64,000 nt of DNA from Firmicutes bacterium CAG:95 (lineage in GTDB: Bacteria; Bacillota; Clostridia; Lachnospirales; Lachnospiraceae): assembly GCA_000438155.1 (NCBI GenBank), contig FR902981.1, forward strand, positions 1 through 64,000. Direction: 5' to 3'. The position numbers and the translations under genes are program-made. The notes beneath the pieces are model-generated. The model did no database searches, had not been told where the DNA came from, and was given only the letters and a program-made list of their open reading frames with translations. Below are positions 43,000 through 51,990 of this stretch, one piece after another (position 1 is the stretch's first letter; each line of letters opens with the position of its first letter).

Positions 43000-43578
43000 A
43001 TGAGAAAACAATCAAGAGGAATCAAAAAACTTGTATTATCGGCAATGTTTATGGCAATTGGTCTGATTCTTCCGTTTATAACAGGTCAAATCCAACAGAT
43101 TGGCAGTATGCTGCTTCCAATGCATATACCGGTATTATTTTGCGGCTTGGTTTGTGGGTGGCAGTATGGAATGATGGTAGGTTTTATTCTTCCGTTGCTG
43201 CGTTATCTGTTATTTGGCATGCCGCCAATCTTTCCGATTGGTGTTTCCATGACTTTTGAACTTGCTGCATATGGAGCAGTGATTGGATTGATTATGCAGC
43301 AGTTAAGCAAAAAAAGTGCAGCCGGGAAGGGAAAGAATTATGTACTGAATCTATATGTATCACTGATTGGTGCAATGCTTGCGGGAAGACTGGTCTGGGG
43401 ATTGGTCAGATTTATTCTCACGCAGGTAACCATGGAACCATTTACATTTGAGATGTTTATGGCGGGAGCATTCCTTGGTGCAGTACCGGGAATTGTTATA
43501 CAAGTGATTCTGATACCGGGAATTATGGTAGTATTGGAACGTGCCGGGGTTTTAAAAGAGGATGGAACTGCCAGGTAG
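43000..43578 (+). CDS. ECF transporter S component (PanT-like)
   Basis: 192 residues from the ATG at 43000, eight bases after GAGG; a GTG at 42988 is in frame but has no site. Six membrane segments. The pattern LILPFITGQIQQIGSMLLPM then HIPVLFCGLVCGWQYG and LLFGMPP is typical of the pantothenate-type S component. It would capture a vitamin and dock on a shared EcfAA'T module encoded elsewhere. Substrate is inferred from the motif. First clearly chromosomal gene after the element. Confidence 0.8.
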   Translation: MRKQSRGIKKLVLSAMFMAIGLILPFITGQIQQIGSMLLPMHIPVLFCGLVCGWQYGMMVGFILPLLRYLLFGMPPIFPIGVSMTFELAAYGAVIGLIMQQLSKKSAAGKGKNYVLNLYVSLIGAMLAGRLVWGLVRFILTQVTMEPFTFEMFMAGAFLGAVPGIVIQVILIPGIMVVLERAGVLKEDGTAR

Positions 43579-43595
43579 TGAAAGGAGAAAGCGAT

Positions 43596-45854
43596 ATGAA
43601 TGTAGAGAAGTCTTTGGAGCAGCTGGAAACTTTGATTACACAACACAGGACAAATGAAATTGAAGGATTTCTACTTGAGAAAATCGAGGACTCTGCAAGT
43701 CAGGAGGATATCGGATCCCTGATTACTTTAATGAACGAGCTCATTGGCTATTACCGGGAAAGTGGTGAATTTGAGAAGGCACTGGGATATTGCAGGGAGG
43801 TACTGCAGGTAGCTGCACAGGCAGGACTGGCCGGTACCATTCCTTATGCGACAACATTGCTTAATGTTGCGAATACCTGCCGGGAAGGTGGACTGGTTCG
43901 TGAAGCCATGGTGCATTATCAGGAGGTTCGCGGGATTTATATCAATAACATAGAAGATACGGATTTCAGATATGTAAATTTATATAATGGTATGGGAATG
44001 CTTTTTCAGGATATGGGAGATTATGAGAGTGCCTGTGACTGTCAGGAACGTGCGTTATCTGTCGCAGTTTTATATCATGAAGCAAGGGCTGAGACTGCAA
44101 TTCTTTATACAAGTCTTGCAATTTATCAGATAAAACTGATGAGATACCAGGAGGCAATTGAGAATTTACGTCGTGCTTTTGAACTTTTTGAAGAGGATGA
44201 GAAAAAGGATTATCATTACAGTAGTGCGCTTTCTGCCATGGGAGAGGCTCAGTATCTGGCAGGAAATATGGAAGAGTCTGCATATTATTATGAACGGGCA
44301 CTCCATGAAATTGAAAGAACGTCAGGAAGAAATAAAGCATATGAAATTACCCTGCGGAATCTGAACGCTGTACAGAAGCAGTTGCAGGATCTGCCGCAGG
44401 AAAGTATTCACTTTCAGAATGGATTGGAGCTTTGTGAAAGCTTTTATAAGGAGTATGGAATTCCAATGATCCGCACGAAATTTCCTGCCTATGAAGGAAT
44501 GATTGCAGCCGGACTTGTGGGAGAAGGATCAGAATGCTTTGGGTTTGATGATGAGGTATCGAGAGATCATGACTTTGGACCGGGCTTTTGCTTATGGCTT
44601 ACGGATCAGGTATATGATGAGATCGGAGAGGCACTACAGGAAGAATATGATAAGCTGCCGGATACCTATATGGGGGTAACCAGAATCGAGACACATAAGG
44701 CACGCAGGAGTGTCGGAGTGTTCCGTATTGGTGAATTTTATGAACAGCTGATTGGACTTACGGATGTGCCAACTACACAAAACCAGTGGTTATTTTTAGA
44801 GGATTATCAGCTGGCATCAGCGACGAACGGAAAGGTTTTCCGGGATGATTTAGGCGAATTTACCAGAATCCGGAATGGAATTCTGAAGTATTATCCGGAG
44901 GAGGTCCGAATTAAGAAAATTGCAAGGGAAGCAGCACTGATGGCGCAATCCGGACAGTATAATTATAACCGGATGTTTGGACGTGGCGAAAAGGTAACAG
45001 CTGATATTGCTTTGGCAGAGTTTCTGAAGCATACCATGTCGATGATCTATCTGCTGAACCGGAGGTTTGCTCCTTTCTATAAGTGGATGCATCGTGGTTT
45101 ACGGGAGATGAAGGTGCTTACGGAGATCGGGGATATTCTGACGGCTCTTGTTGAACTTCCCAATGGAGATGAGCGGATTCCGGATATGATTGAGCTGATT
45201 GTGGCAATGATCATTAAGGAGATGAAGAAACAGGGATTGACAAGTGGTGAGGACAATTATCTGGAGCATCATACGGATAACATTCTTCACAGTATTCCGC
45301 AGAAGGATCGAAAGGAACAGAAGGAAGGTTCTTTTCAAATGGCACTGATTAATGAAGTGATCGGACTGGAATGGGAGACAGCAGGGAATCCGGTTGAAGG
45401 ATGCAATGTCCGGGATACGGAGAGCTTTGAGGTGTTTGCCATGTCGAGAGAGAGTATCTATGGAAGCTGGACAACAGAAATGCTGAAAAGCCGGATTCAT
45501 GATCTGCGGATGATGAAGGATAAAGGGTGGAATCCAGAGATTACTCCAGTGAAACAGGAGATTGCAGAAGAAATCATGAAGGTCTGGATGGACTGGCTGG
45601 AGGAACTGGCTGTCAGATATCCAAAGTCAGCTGATTTTTTGCGAGGAGCATTCCTTTTGGCTGAGATTTTTGCTTCCCCGGAAGAATGTCTGCAGGCAGA
45701 ACTTCTTTCTTATTCTGAAGAAACGCTGGATCTGTATGGAAGATTTATTGCACAGCTTTGTGAGGAAGGAAGAAATCTGGCGGAAATGACGATACATAAG
45801 CTGGCCTTGTACTGTGGTTCCGGTTCTTTGGACAAATTTGAGGAAAGTCTATAG
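43596..45854 (+). CDS. TPR protein with DUF4037 and DUF4125 domains
   Basis: 752 residues from the ATG at 43596, after AAAGGAG. Tetratricopeptide-like repeats fill about 1-260. Next comes a DUF4037 nucleotidyltransferase-like block (about 275-560) with the acidic motif FDDEVSRDHDFGPGF. Last is a DUF4125 block (about 585-720; MALINEVIGLEWETAGNPVE). The combination is common in Lachnospiraceae but uncharacterised. The acidic pair in a Gly-Ser-rich context suggests nucleotide transfer to an unknown partner. Confidence 0.75.
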   Translation: MNVEKSLEQLETLITQHRTNEIEGFLLEKIEDSASQEDIGSLITLMNELIGYYRESGEFEKALGYCREVLQVAAQAGLAGTIPYATTLLNVANTCREGGLVREAMVHYQEVRGIYINNIEDTDFRYVNLYNGMGMLFQDMGDYESACDCQERALSVAVLYHEARAETAILYTSLAIYQIKLMRYQEAIENLRRAFELFEEDEKKDYHYSSALSAMGEAQYLAGNMEESAYYYERALHEIERTSGRNKAYEITLRNLNAVQKQLQDLPQESIHFQNGLELCESFYKEYGIPMIRTKFPAYEGMIAAGLVGEGSECFGFDDEVSRDHDFGPGFCLWLTDQVYDEIGEALQEEYDKLPDTYMGVTRIETHKARRSVGVFRIGEFYEQLIGLTDVPTTQNQWLFLEDYQLASATNGKVFRDDLGEFTRIRNGILKYYPEEVRIKKIAREAALMAQSGQYNYNRMFGRGEKVTADIALAEFLKHTMSMIYLLNRRFAPFYKWMHRGLREMKVLTEIGDILTALVELPNGDERIPDMIELIVAMIIKEMKKQGLTSGEDNYLEHHTDNILHSIPQKDRKEQKEGSFQMALINEVIGLEWETAGNPVEGCNVRDTESFEVFAMSRESIYGSWTTEMLKSRIHDLRMMKDKGWNPEITPVKQEIAEEIMKVWMDWLEELAVRYPKSADFLRGAFLLAEIFASPEECLQAELLSYSEETLDLYGRFIAQLCEEGRNLAEMTIHKLALYCGSGSLDKFEESL

Positions 45855-45867
45855 AGACGAAAGTTAC

Positions 45868-46000
45868 GTAACTGTTCAGTACCTTCACAGTTACGATGCA
45901 AAATCCATTCCAAATCGGCTTCGCCGATGGGATTTTGCATTACTGAATCATTTTCTTACGGTCTCAGCAGTAAATGCTTCGACCTGTACTGAATCGTTAC
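45868..46000. repeat. MITE-like palindromic element 1
   Basis: 133 bases with 15-base terminal inverted repeats, GTAACTGTTCAGTAC and GTACTGAATCGTTAC (13/15). Inside is a long hairpin: ATGCAAAATCC pairs with GGATTTTGCAT and ATCGGC with GCCGAT around TTC. No coding capacity. Related in its ends to the element at 51782-51935. Confidence 0.65.
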
Positions 46001-46034
46001 AAATTTACAATAATGATCTGAGGGTAAGGATAAA

Positions 46035-47387
46035 ATGGAAAAAACAAAATCCTATGAAATCGATATGTGCCATGGGCCTTTGTTTCGAAAAATACTGTTA
46101 TTTACGCTGCCATTGATGCTTTCAGGTATATTACAACTGTTATTTAATGCGGCGGATGTTATTGTGGTTGGACAGTTTGCCGGTAACGAGGCATTAGCGG
46201 CAGTGGGTTCTACGAGTGCATTGACCAATCTTCTGGTGAATTTGTTTATTGGATTATCGGTTGGTGTCAATGTGTTGGTAGCACGGTTTTATGGTGCACA
46301 GCAGGAGCAGGAAGCACAGGAAGCAGTTCATACTGCAGTTGTAGTAAGTATTCTTGGCGGTATTTTGCTTGCTTTTATAGGAATTGTACTGGCACAACCA
46401 CTGCTTCAATGGATGGATACACCGGACAATGTCATTAGTCATTCCGTGCTTTATATGCGGATCTACTTTGTGGGAATGCCGGTGATGCTGCTATATAACT
46501 TCGGAAGTGCAATATTAAGAGCAATTGGGGATACCAGACGACCATTGTATTTCCTGGCAGCCGCAGGCGTGATTAATGTTATTCTGAATCTGATTTTTGT
46601 GATCAATTTTCATATGGGGGTTGCGGGCGTAGCGCTTGCAACAATTATATCCCAGTGCGTTTCAGCGGCATTGATCATGCGTTGCCTGATGAAGAGTGAG
46701 GGCTGTATCAGGGTAGAATGGACGAAGCTTCGTATTCATTGGAGAATGCTTGGAAAGATTGCACAGATCGGACTTCCGGCGGGAGTACAGGGTGTGCTGT
46801 TTTCCATATCCAATGTGCTGATTCAGTCATCGGTAAATTCTTTTGGATCAGTAGCTATGGCCGGAAATACCGCTGCACAGAATGTAGAAGGGTTTGTGTA
46901 TACTTCAATGAATTCGGTGCATCAGACGGCCGTGAGCTTTACCAGTCAGAACCTTGGCGGCAGACAGTATGGAAGAATCAATAAAATATTGACAGAGTGT
47001 CTTTTATTTGTAACGGCGGTTGGACTGATTCTTGGCAATGGTGCTTATCTGTTAGGAAATCAGATTCTTGGAATTTATTCTTCTGATCCTGAGGTCATTG
47101 CTTATGGATTGGAACGGTTGTCAATTATCTGTACCATGTATTGCCTGTGCGGAATTATGGATGTACTGGTGGGATCCATCCGGGGGCTTGGCTATGCAGT
47201 GATGCCGATGATTGTTTCCTTAATGGGGGTATGTTTTTTTCGTGTGGTTTATATTTATACGATATTCCAGTGGAGCAGAACCTTACAGACGCTGTATATT
47301 TCCTATCCCATTACCTGGACGTTGACGGCAGCCGTTCATGTAATCTGTTTTGTGATTGTGCGAAGGAAGATCGGGATGCAGAAATAA
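46035..47387 (+). CDS. MATE-family multidrug/Na+ antiporter
   Basis: 450 residues, about twelve membrane segments, start after GAGGGTAAGG. LPLMLSGILQLLFNAADVIV and GALAAVGS-like NEALAAVGSTSALTNLLVN are typical MATE N-terminal motifs, with a related second half (GLPAGVQGVLFSISNVLIQS). It would export cationic drugs or metabolites in exchange for Na+ or H+. Normal length and no lesion. Confidence 0.92.
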   Translation: MEKTKSYEIDMCHGPLFRKILLFTLPLMLSGILQLLFNAADVIVVGQFAGNEALAAVGSTSALTNLLVNLFIGLSVGVNVLVARFYGAQQEQEAQEAVHTAVVVSILGGILLAFIGIVLAQPLLQWMDTPDNVISHSVLYMRIYFVGMPVMLLYNFGSAILRAIGDTRRPLYFLAAAGVINVILNLIFVINFHMGVAGVALATIISQCVSAALIMRCLMKSEGCIRVEWTKLRIHWRMLGKIAQIGLPAGVQGVLFSISNVLIQSSVNSFGSVAMAGNTAAQNVEGFVYTSMNSVHQTAVSFTSQNLGGRQYGRINKILTECLLFVTAVGLILGNGAYLLGNQILGIYSSDPEVIAYGLERLSIICTMYCLCGIMDVLVGSIRGLGYAVMPMIVSLMGVCFFRVVYIYTIFQWSRTLQTLYISYPITWTLTAAVHVICFVIVRRKIGMQK

Positions 47388-47580
47388 TGGCAGTACAGGG
47401 ACATTAGCATAGATAAGTAGAAGTACAGTACAGAAATGATAGGATGTAGTATAGAAGTACTTGTAAAAATCATGGAAGGAAAAGCTCATAAGCATATAGA
47501 TAACAAGAAAATAAAGCAATAGATAATAAAGTAATAAGGTAGTGAAATAACTGGTTAATAAAGTAATAGAGGTATGGTGA

Positions 47581-47644
47581 AAATCCCTGTAGAATCCGGA
47601 GTTATGTTAGAAAGAACATGGCGTTCGGTTTCCTACAGGGATTT
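47581..47644. repeat. Long imperfect hairpin before a broken ABC gene
   Basis: AAATCCCTGTAG pairs perfectly with CTACAGGGATTT; inside, CCG/CGG and ATGTT/AACAT continue the stem with small, nearly symmetric internal loops around AGAAAG. The preceding 190 bases (47388-47580) are AT-rich with AAGTAATA-like repetition and no gene. Could be a mobile palindrome or an RNA leader left from the ABC operon. Confidence 0.55.
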
Positions 47645-47660
47645 CTTTGACTTCAAATAA

Positions 47661-48179
47661 GCTGCAAATGATTTATTATGTTCTTCTGGAATTGTTGGGT
47701 TCATTGGAGAGAACGGAGCTGGAAAGAGTTCAACCATTAAGGCAATTCTTAATTTAGTACATAAAGAAACGGGTGATATTTATCTCTTTGGACATCCAAT
47801 GGAGGGCAATGAAAAGGAGAATGGAAGCAATCAGTGGAAGGAACAGCTTGGTGTTATTTTTGATGAATGTAATATGCCTGTTGAGTTCACGGCAAAGGAG
47901 ATTCATCATATTATGAATGAGTTTTACCGGACATGGGAGGGAAAAGAAATATTTTGCTTATTTAAGGAAGCTTCAGGTTCTTACAGACAAGAAGGTAAAG
48001 GATTTGTCGAAGGGAATGAGATTCCGGATGAGCAGATCATCGGAAAGATGGAAAATGCATATGGAGCCCATGTACTGGTAAAAAATACGGCAGGATGGAA
48101 ACAGGAAGGATTTGTTGTGGATCATGCTTCCGTTGAAGATATTTTGCTTTATATTGTTAAGAGAGACGAGGTGAGATAA
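47661..48179 (+). pseudogene. Decayed ABC transporter ATPase
   Basis: The frame is open from 47661 without a proper start (TAA just before). It reads GIVGFIGENGAGKSSTIKAI (Walker A) through FGHPMEGNEKENG and FTAKEIHHIMNEFYRTW, then jumps to EGKEIFCLFKEASGSYRQEG and the usual C-terminal end (VDHASVEDILLYIVKRDEVR). The signature motif, Walker B and the region around them are missing, so both the start and the middle are deleted. An internal ATG at 47799 would give a 126-residue product that could not hydrolyse ATP. Confidence 0.85.
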
Positions 48180-48181
48180 GA

Positions 48182-48403
48182 ATGAAAGGATTATTGTTAA
48201 AGGATTTATACAATGTAAAAGGATTTGCCAGACAGTATGTGATCGTTATTCTGGCGATGGCTGTGTGGGGAGTCTGCATGAAAAATATATCATTTGTGTC
48301 GATTTATATGGTGATTCTAGGTGGGATGATGAGCATTACAACCATGAGCATGGATGAAAGCAGTGGATTTAATAAGTTTTATCTCACAACTTGCGAGGAG
48401 TGA
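48182..48403 (+). pseudogene. Truncated ABC-2 permease
   Basis: 73 residues after GAGGTGAG: MKGLLLKDLYNVKGFARQYV and one to two membrane segments, ending FNKFYLTTCEE. Family permeases of this start run to about 200 residues with six segments; here the rest is lost right after the FNKF motif. Together with the broken ATPase in front this is the residue of a dead exporter operon. Confidence 0.8.
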
Positions 48404-48480
48404 ACAGTAATCTGAAAAAGGATTGGCATGAGACGAAAAAAATAGTATAGTTAATAGGATAGCAAAGAAAGGGAACACTT

Positions 48481-50013
48481 ATGGAAAAAGCAGATAGTTA
48501 TCAGGTAAGAAAACTGAATCCGAGGAAAGAGTATCTTATTCAGGTGCCAGGGTCGAAAAGTATTACCAACCGGGCGTTTTTGTTAGCTGCGCTATCCGGT
48601 AAGAAGTGTGTATTGTCGGGAGTCCTGTTTAGTGATGATACAAGAGGCTTCTTAGACTGTCTGATCCAGCTTGGATTCCGGGTAGAAATCAAGGAAGAAA
48701 AGCAGAAGGTGACCATTCAGGGTACGGATGGCAGGATTCCAAACCCGGAGGCATCCATCAATGTAAGAAGTGCAGGAACAGCGGCACGGTTTCTTACGGT
48801 TGCACTGGCTTTTGCAGGTGGTAATTATTATCTGGATGCATCCGAACAGATGCGTAAGCGTCCGATGGAGCCGATCCTGAAAATATTAGAGAAATTGAAT
48901 GTTAAATTCAGATTTAATAATGAAGAATATCATTTTCCCTTTGAACTGTCTTCGCAATTTACAGAAGATGAAGAACAGAAAGATAAAGTACAGAATGATA
49001 AAATACAGAAAGACAAAATACAGAAGATGGAAGCGGAAGAAGATAGATGCCGGAATGATGTAGCACAGGAAGAGAATGAGATGAGTGAAATCACTATTGA
49101 TACGAATCTCAGCAGTCAGTTCGCAAGTGCCTTACTGATGGCAGCATGCCTCCTTCCAACGGGATTAAAGATACATCTGACCGGAAGCAGAACCGCTGGA
49201 TCCTATATTAAAATGACACTTGCTATGATGAAGCAGTTTGGCATTCGGGTGGAACAGTCAGAAAACTGCTATGTGATCGCTCATCAGGAAGGATGGGGGC
49301 TTACGGAATATGAAGTTGAGCCGGATGTATCGGCAGCCTGCTACTTTTATGCCATGGTTCCTTTACTGAAAACAAGTGTTATTGTTAAGGGGGTTCAGGA
49401 GAAATCCTTACAGGGAGACATTCAATTCCTGAACGTATTGGAACAGATGGGATGTCAGAAAGAGAAGACGCCCAAAGGAATACGGCTGACTATGAAGGAG
49501 CCGGAAATGCATGGCGTGGATATTTCGATGAAGGACTTTTCGGATCAGACGATGACACTGGCTGCGCTTGCACCTTTTGCAGACCGTGTTACCAGAATTC
49601 ACAATATCGGACATATACGTTTTCAGGAATCGGACCGGATCCGTGCGATTTTGACAGAATTGCAGCGAATGGGAGTTCGGTGCGAAGAGGCTCCGGAGAT
49701 TGACGGAATTCAGATTTTTCCGTGGGGGAAAGTTCCTGAAGATCATATTGTAGCGGAAGGTGAAAGTACAATAGAATGTGAAAGTACAACAGAGAATGAA
49801 AGTGCAGCAGAAAGTAAAAGTGCAGCAGAGCGTGAAAGTATAATAGAACGTGGAAACATAACAATAGAAACCTACGATGACCACCGGATGGCAATGGCGT
49901 TTACGCTTCCGGGATTAAAGACGGGAAATATAGTGATTAAGAATCCGGGATGCTGCCGCAAAACATTTGAAAATTACTTTTCGGTAATTGATTCCTTATA
50001 TCAGTGTCATTGA
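48481..50013 (+). CDS. aroA: 3-phosphoshikimate 1-carboxyvinyltransferase (EPSP synthase)
   Basis: 510 residues, against about 430 for the family. Motifs are in order: GSKSITNRAFLLAAL, NVRSAGTAARFLTV, RPMEPILK, DTNLSSQFASALLM, DFSDQTMTLAALAPFA, RFQESDRIRA and TYDDHRMAMAF. It joins shikimate-3-phosphate and PEP on the way to chorismate. The extra length comes from two low-complexity insertions: about 159-201 (QKDKVQNDKIQKDKIQ) and about 425-460 (ESTTENESAAESKSAAERES). Both sit between conserved motifs, probably in surface loops, so the enzyme may remain active. Confidence 0.93.
   Translation: MEKADSYQVRKLNPRKEYLIQVPGSKSITNRAFLLAALSGKKCVLSGVLFSDDTRGFLDCLIQLGFRVEIKEEKQKVTIQGTDGRIPNPEASINVRSAGTAARFLTVALAFAGGNYYLDASEQMRKRPMEPILKILEKLNVKFRFNNEEYHFPFELSSQFTEDEEQKDKVQNDKIQKDKIQKMEAEEDRCRNDVAQEENEMSEITIDTNLSSQFASALLMAACLLPTGLKIHLTGSRTAGSYIKMTLAMMKQFGIRVEQSENCYVIAHQEGWGLTEYEVEPDVSAACYFYAMVPLLKTSVIVKGVQEKSLQGDIQFLNVLEQMGCQKEKTPKGIRLTMKEPEMHGVDISMKDFSDQTMTLAALAPFADRVTRIHNIGHIRFQESDRIRAILTELQRMGVRCEEAPEIDGIQIFPWGKVPEDHIVAEGESTIECESTTENESAAESKSAAERESIIERGNITIETYDDHRMAMAFTLPGLKTGNIVIKNPGCCRKTFENYFSVIDSLYQCH
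48973..49029 (+). repeat. In-frame low-complexity repeat in aroA, first
   Basis: Imperfect units of about 15 bases (near GATAAAATACAGAAA) encode repeated K-D-K-I-Q. No frame change. Confidence 0.7.
49755..49860 (+). repeat. In-frame low-complexity repeat in aroA, second
   Basis: About five degenerate 18-base units (near GTGAAAGTACAACAGAG) encode E-S-x-x-E repeats just before the conserved TYDDHRMA motif. Confidence 0.7.
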
Positions 50014-50089
50014 AGCATGGGGAAGATAAACATTTACAGAAGTAAATGGATACAATAATAAGTAATTGGATAATTTCATAAGAGGTGCT

Positions 50090-51598
50090 ATGGAAGAGTA
50101 TTGGGATATTTTTTTAGAGGAACAACAGAATAGAGAATTGGAACGGGTACTGCTCGTCGGAGTAGATACGGGAGAAGAACAGAATTTTGATAACTCCATG
50201 GAAGAATTGAAACAACTGGCGAAGGCGTGTTTCATGGAACCGGTTGGGACGGTTACCCAAAGAATGGAATTCGTGCATAAAGCACTTTACATTGGAACCG
50301 GAAAGGTACAGGAAGTACGGGATGCTGCGCAGGCTTTGGATGCGCAGCTTATTCTAATTAATGATACCTTGACGCCTTCCCAGATCAAAAACCTGCAGAA
50401 TGAATTAAAAACACCTGTTATTGATCGGACAACCCTGATTCTCAATATTTTTGAGATGAGAGCCAGAACACGGGAAGCCAGGTTACAGGTAGAAACAGCC
50501 AAGCTGCAATATCTCCTGCCGCGTCTTGTTGGAATGCATGAGGCACTGACCAGACAGGGAGGAACCAGTGGCAGTATGAGCAGCCGTGGTGCCGGAGAGA
50601 AAAAGCTGGAGCTTGACCGCCGTCACATTGAGCACCGTATCAGTGAACTGCGTAAAGAACTGGATGCCATTTCCAGAGAACGTGAAACACAGAGAAAGCG
50701 CAGGGGACAATCCCGAATTCCTCTGGTAGCATTGGTTGGCTATACGAATGCAGGAAAATCGACCATTATGAATCATATGGTCGAACGGTTTGTAGGGGAT
50801 GAAGAGAAAAAGGTGCTGGAAAGGGATATGCTTTTCGCAACACTGGATACGACAATCCGGCGGATCAACACCGGAAATAATCAGGATTTTCTGCTAACGG
50901 ATACAGTCGGGTTCATTCATAAGCTTCCACATGGTCTTGTGAAGGCATTCCATTCGACATTGGAGGAAATTAAAGGAGCAGATCTGCTCCTGCAGGTCGT
51001 GGATGTTTCTGACCCCGGGTATCAGGAACAGATGGAGACTACGAGAGAGACCCTGCGGGAGTTGGGGGCTGGAGATATTCCCATGCTGATTGTCTTTAAT
51101 AAGGCCGATCGGCTCACGAATACAGCGAATACGACCGGGAAGCCACGGAACCAGATGGAGCAGGAGCAGAAACTACAGAACCAGAAACTACAGAACCAGA
51201 AACTACAGGACCAGAAACTACAGGATCAGAAATTGCAGGATCAGAATCCACAGAATCAGATGCTGCAGCTTCACAAGACACCGGATCAGGAAAAAGAATT
51301 GCAACAGATGTCTTTGGGGGAAACCACATATCCGAGAACAGCAGGAACGAATAAGATATACATCAGCGCAAGGCAGCCGGAATCCATCGAATTACTGGTA
51401 AAGGAAATTATCAGGAGAGTTTATGCAGATTATGAGGAGGTTCGCTTGCTGATTCCCTATGACAAGGGCAGCATTGTTTCGTATCTGCAGGAAAATGCAC
51501 AGATTCTGGAACAGTCCTATGAACCTGAAGGAACACGGCTTCGTGTGAATTGCCATCATGCCGATGCCGGGAAGTATGAGCAGTATGTTGTGAAGTGA
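50090..51598 (+). CDS. hflX: HflX-type ribosome-associated GTPase
   Basis: 502 residues from the ATG at 50090, which follows AAGAGG; a TTG at 50066 is in frame without a site. The N-terminal HflX domain (GTGKVQEVRDAA, SRGAGEKKLELDRR) precedes the GTPase domain: G1 GYTNAGKST, G3 DTVGFIHKLP, G4 NKAD. HflX binds 50S subunits and rescues stalled ribosomes. Family proteins are about 420 residues; here a 75-residue Gln/Lys-rich repeat is inserted directly after NKADRL, between G4 and the SAxxG-like G5 (YISARQPES). Confidence 0.92.
   Translation: MEEYWDIFLEEQQNRELERVLLVGVDTGEEQNFDNSMEELKQLAKACFMEPVGTVTQRMEFVHKALYIGTGKVQEVRDAAQALDAQLILINDTLTPSQIKNLQNELKTPVIDRTTLILNIFEMRARTREARLQVETAKLQYLLPRLVGMHEALTRQGGTSGSMSSRGAGEKKLELDRRHIEHRISELRKELDAISRERETQRKRRGQSRIPLVALVGYTNAGKSTIMNHMVERFVGDEEKKVLERDMLFATLDTTIRRINTGNNQDFLLTDTVGFIHKLPHGLVKAFHSTLEEIKGADLLLQVVDVSDPGYQEQMETTRETLRELGAGDIPMLIVFNKADRLTNTANTTGKPRNQMEQEQKLQNQKLQNQKLQDQKLQDQKLQDQNPQNQMLQLHKTPDQEKELQQMSLGETTYPRTAGTNKIYISARQPESIELLVKEIIRRVYADYEEVRLLIPYDKGSIVSYLQENAQILEQSYEPEGTRLRVNCHHADAGKYEQYVVK
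51166..51262 (+). repeat. In-frame 15-base tandem repeat in hflX
   Basis: Units near CAGAAACTACAGAAC / CAGAAACTACAGGAC repeat about six times and encode K-L-Q-N-Q / K-L-Q-D-Q. Near-identity of the units points to recent expansion. Confidence 0.85.
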
Positions 51599-51781
51599 AA
51601 TTGAAATTATTAATGAACTGAGTGAACAGTGAGAACCGGAATGGTTTATGTGCTGAAATTGTTGATCATGGTAGAAGTTGAGTTAACGGAATCATTGATG
51701 AATTTATAGGAGCTGTATGAAATGAAATCACGAATGAACAATAAGAGTTACATGTAAAGAATGCAAAGCTTAAGAATATAG

Positions 51782-51935
51782 GTAACTATTCAGAGCCATG
51801 CAAATTATGACAATATGGACGTCGAATGCATGCATTCGTAAGGACATTTGGCATAATTTATATGGCGAAGTAACCACATGAGGTAAACTACGTTGCGTTA
51901 GCAACGGTTTTACGAATGGGGATCTGAATAGTTAC
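51782..51935. repeat. MITE-like palindromic element 2
   Basis: 154 bases bounded by GTAACTATTCAGA and its exact complement TCTGAATAGTTAC. Inside are the palindrome GAATGCATGCATTC, AAATTATG/CATAATTT and GTTGC/GCAAC. Ends resemble element 1 at 45868-46000. It fills most of the 390-base gap between hflX and rluF; the rest of that gap shows no gene. Confidence 0.7.
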
Positions 51936-51990
51936 GAATATAGAAAGATTAAAATACAGAAAGATAAGGAAGATCAGGGATATCAGGAAT

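Noticed and set aside
46718..47407. Alternative-frame reading of the MATE gene
   Set aside because: The main frame encodes a complete, well-conserved MATE protein; the other frames lack starts and motifs.
49408..49894. Long open frames on the minus strand within aroA
   Set aside because: They are mirror frames of the low-complexity repeat (Phe/Cys/Leu-rich repeats) with no ribosome sites.
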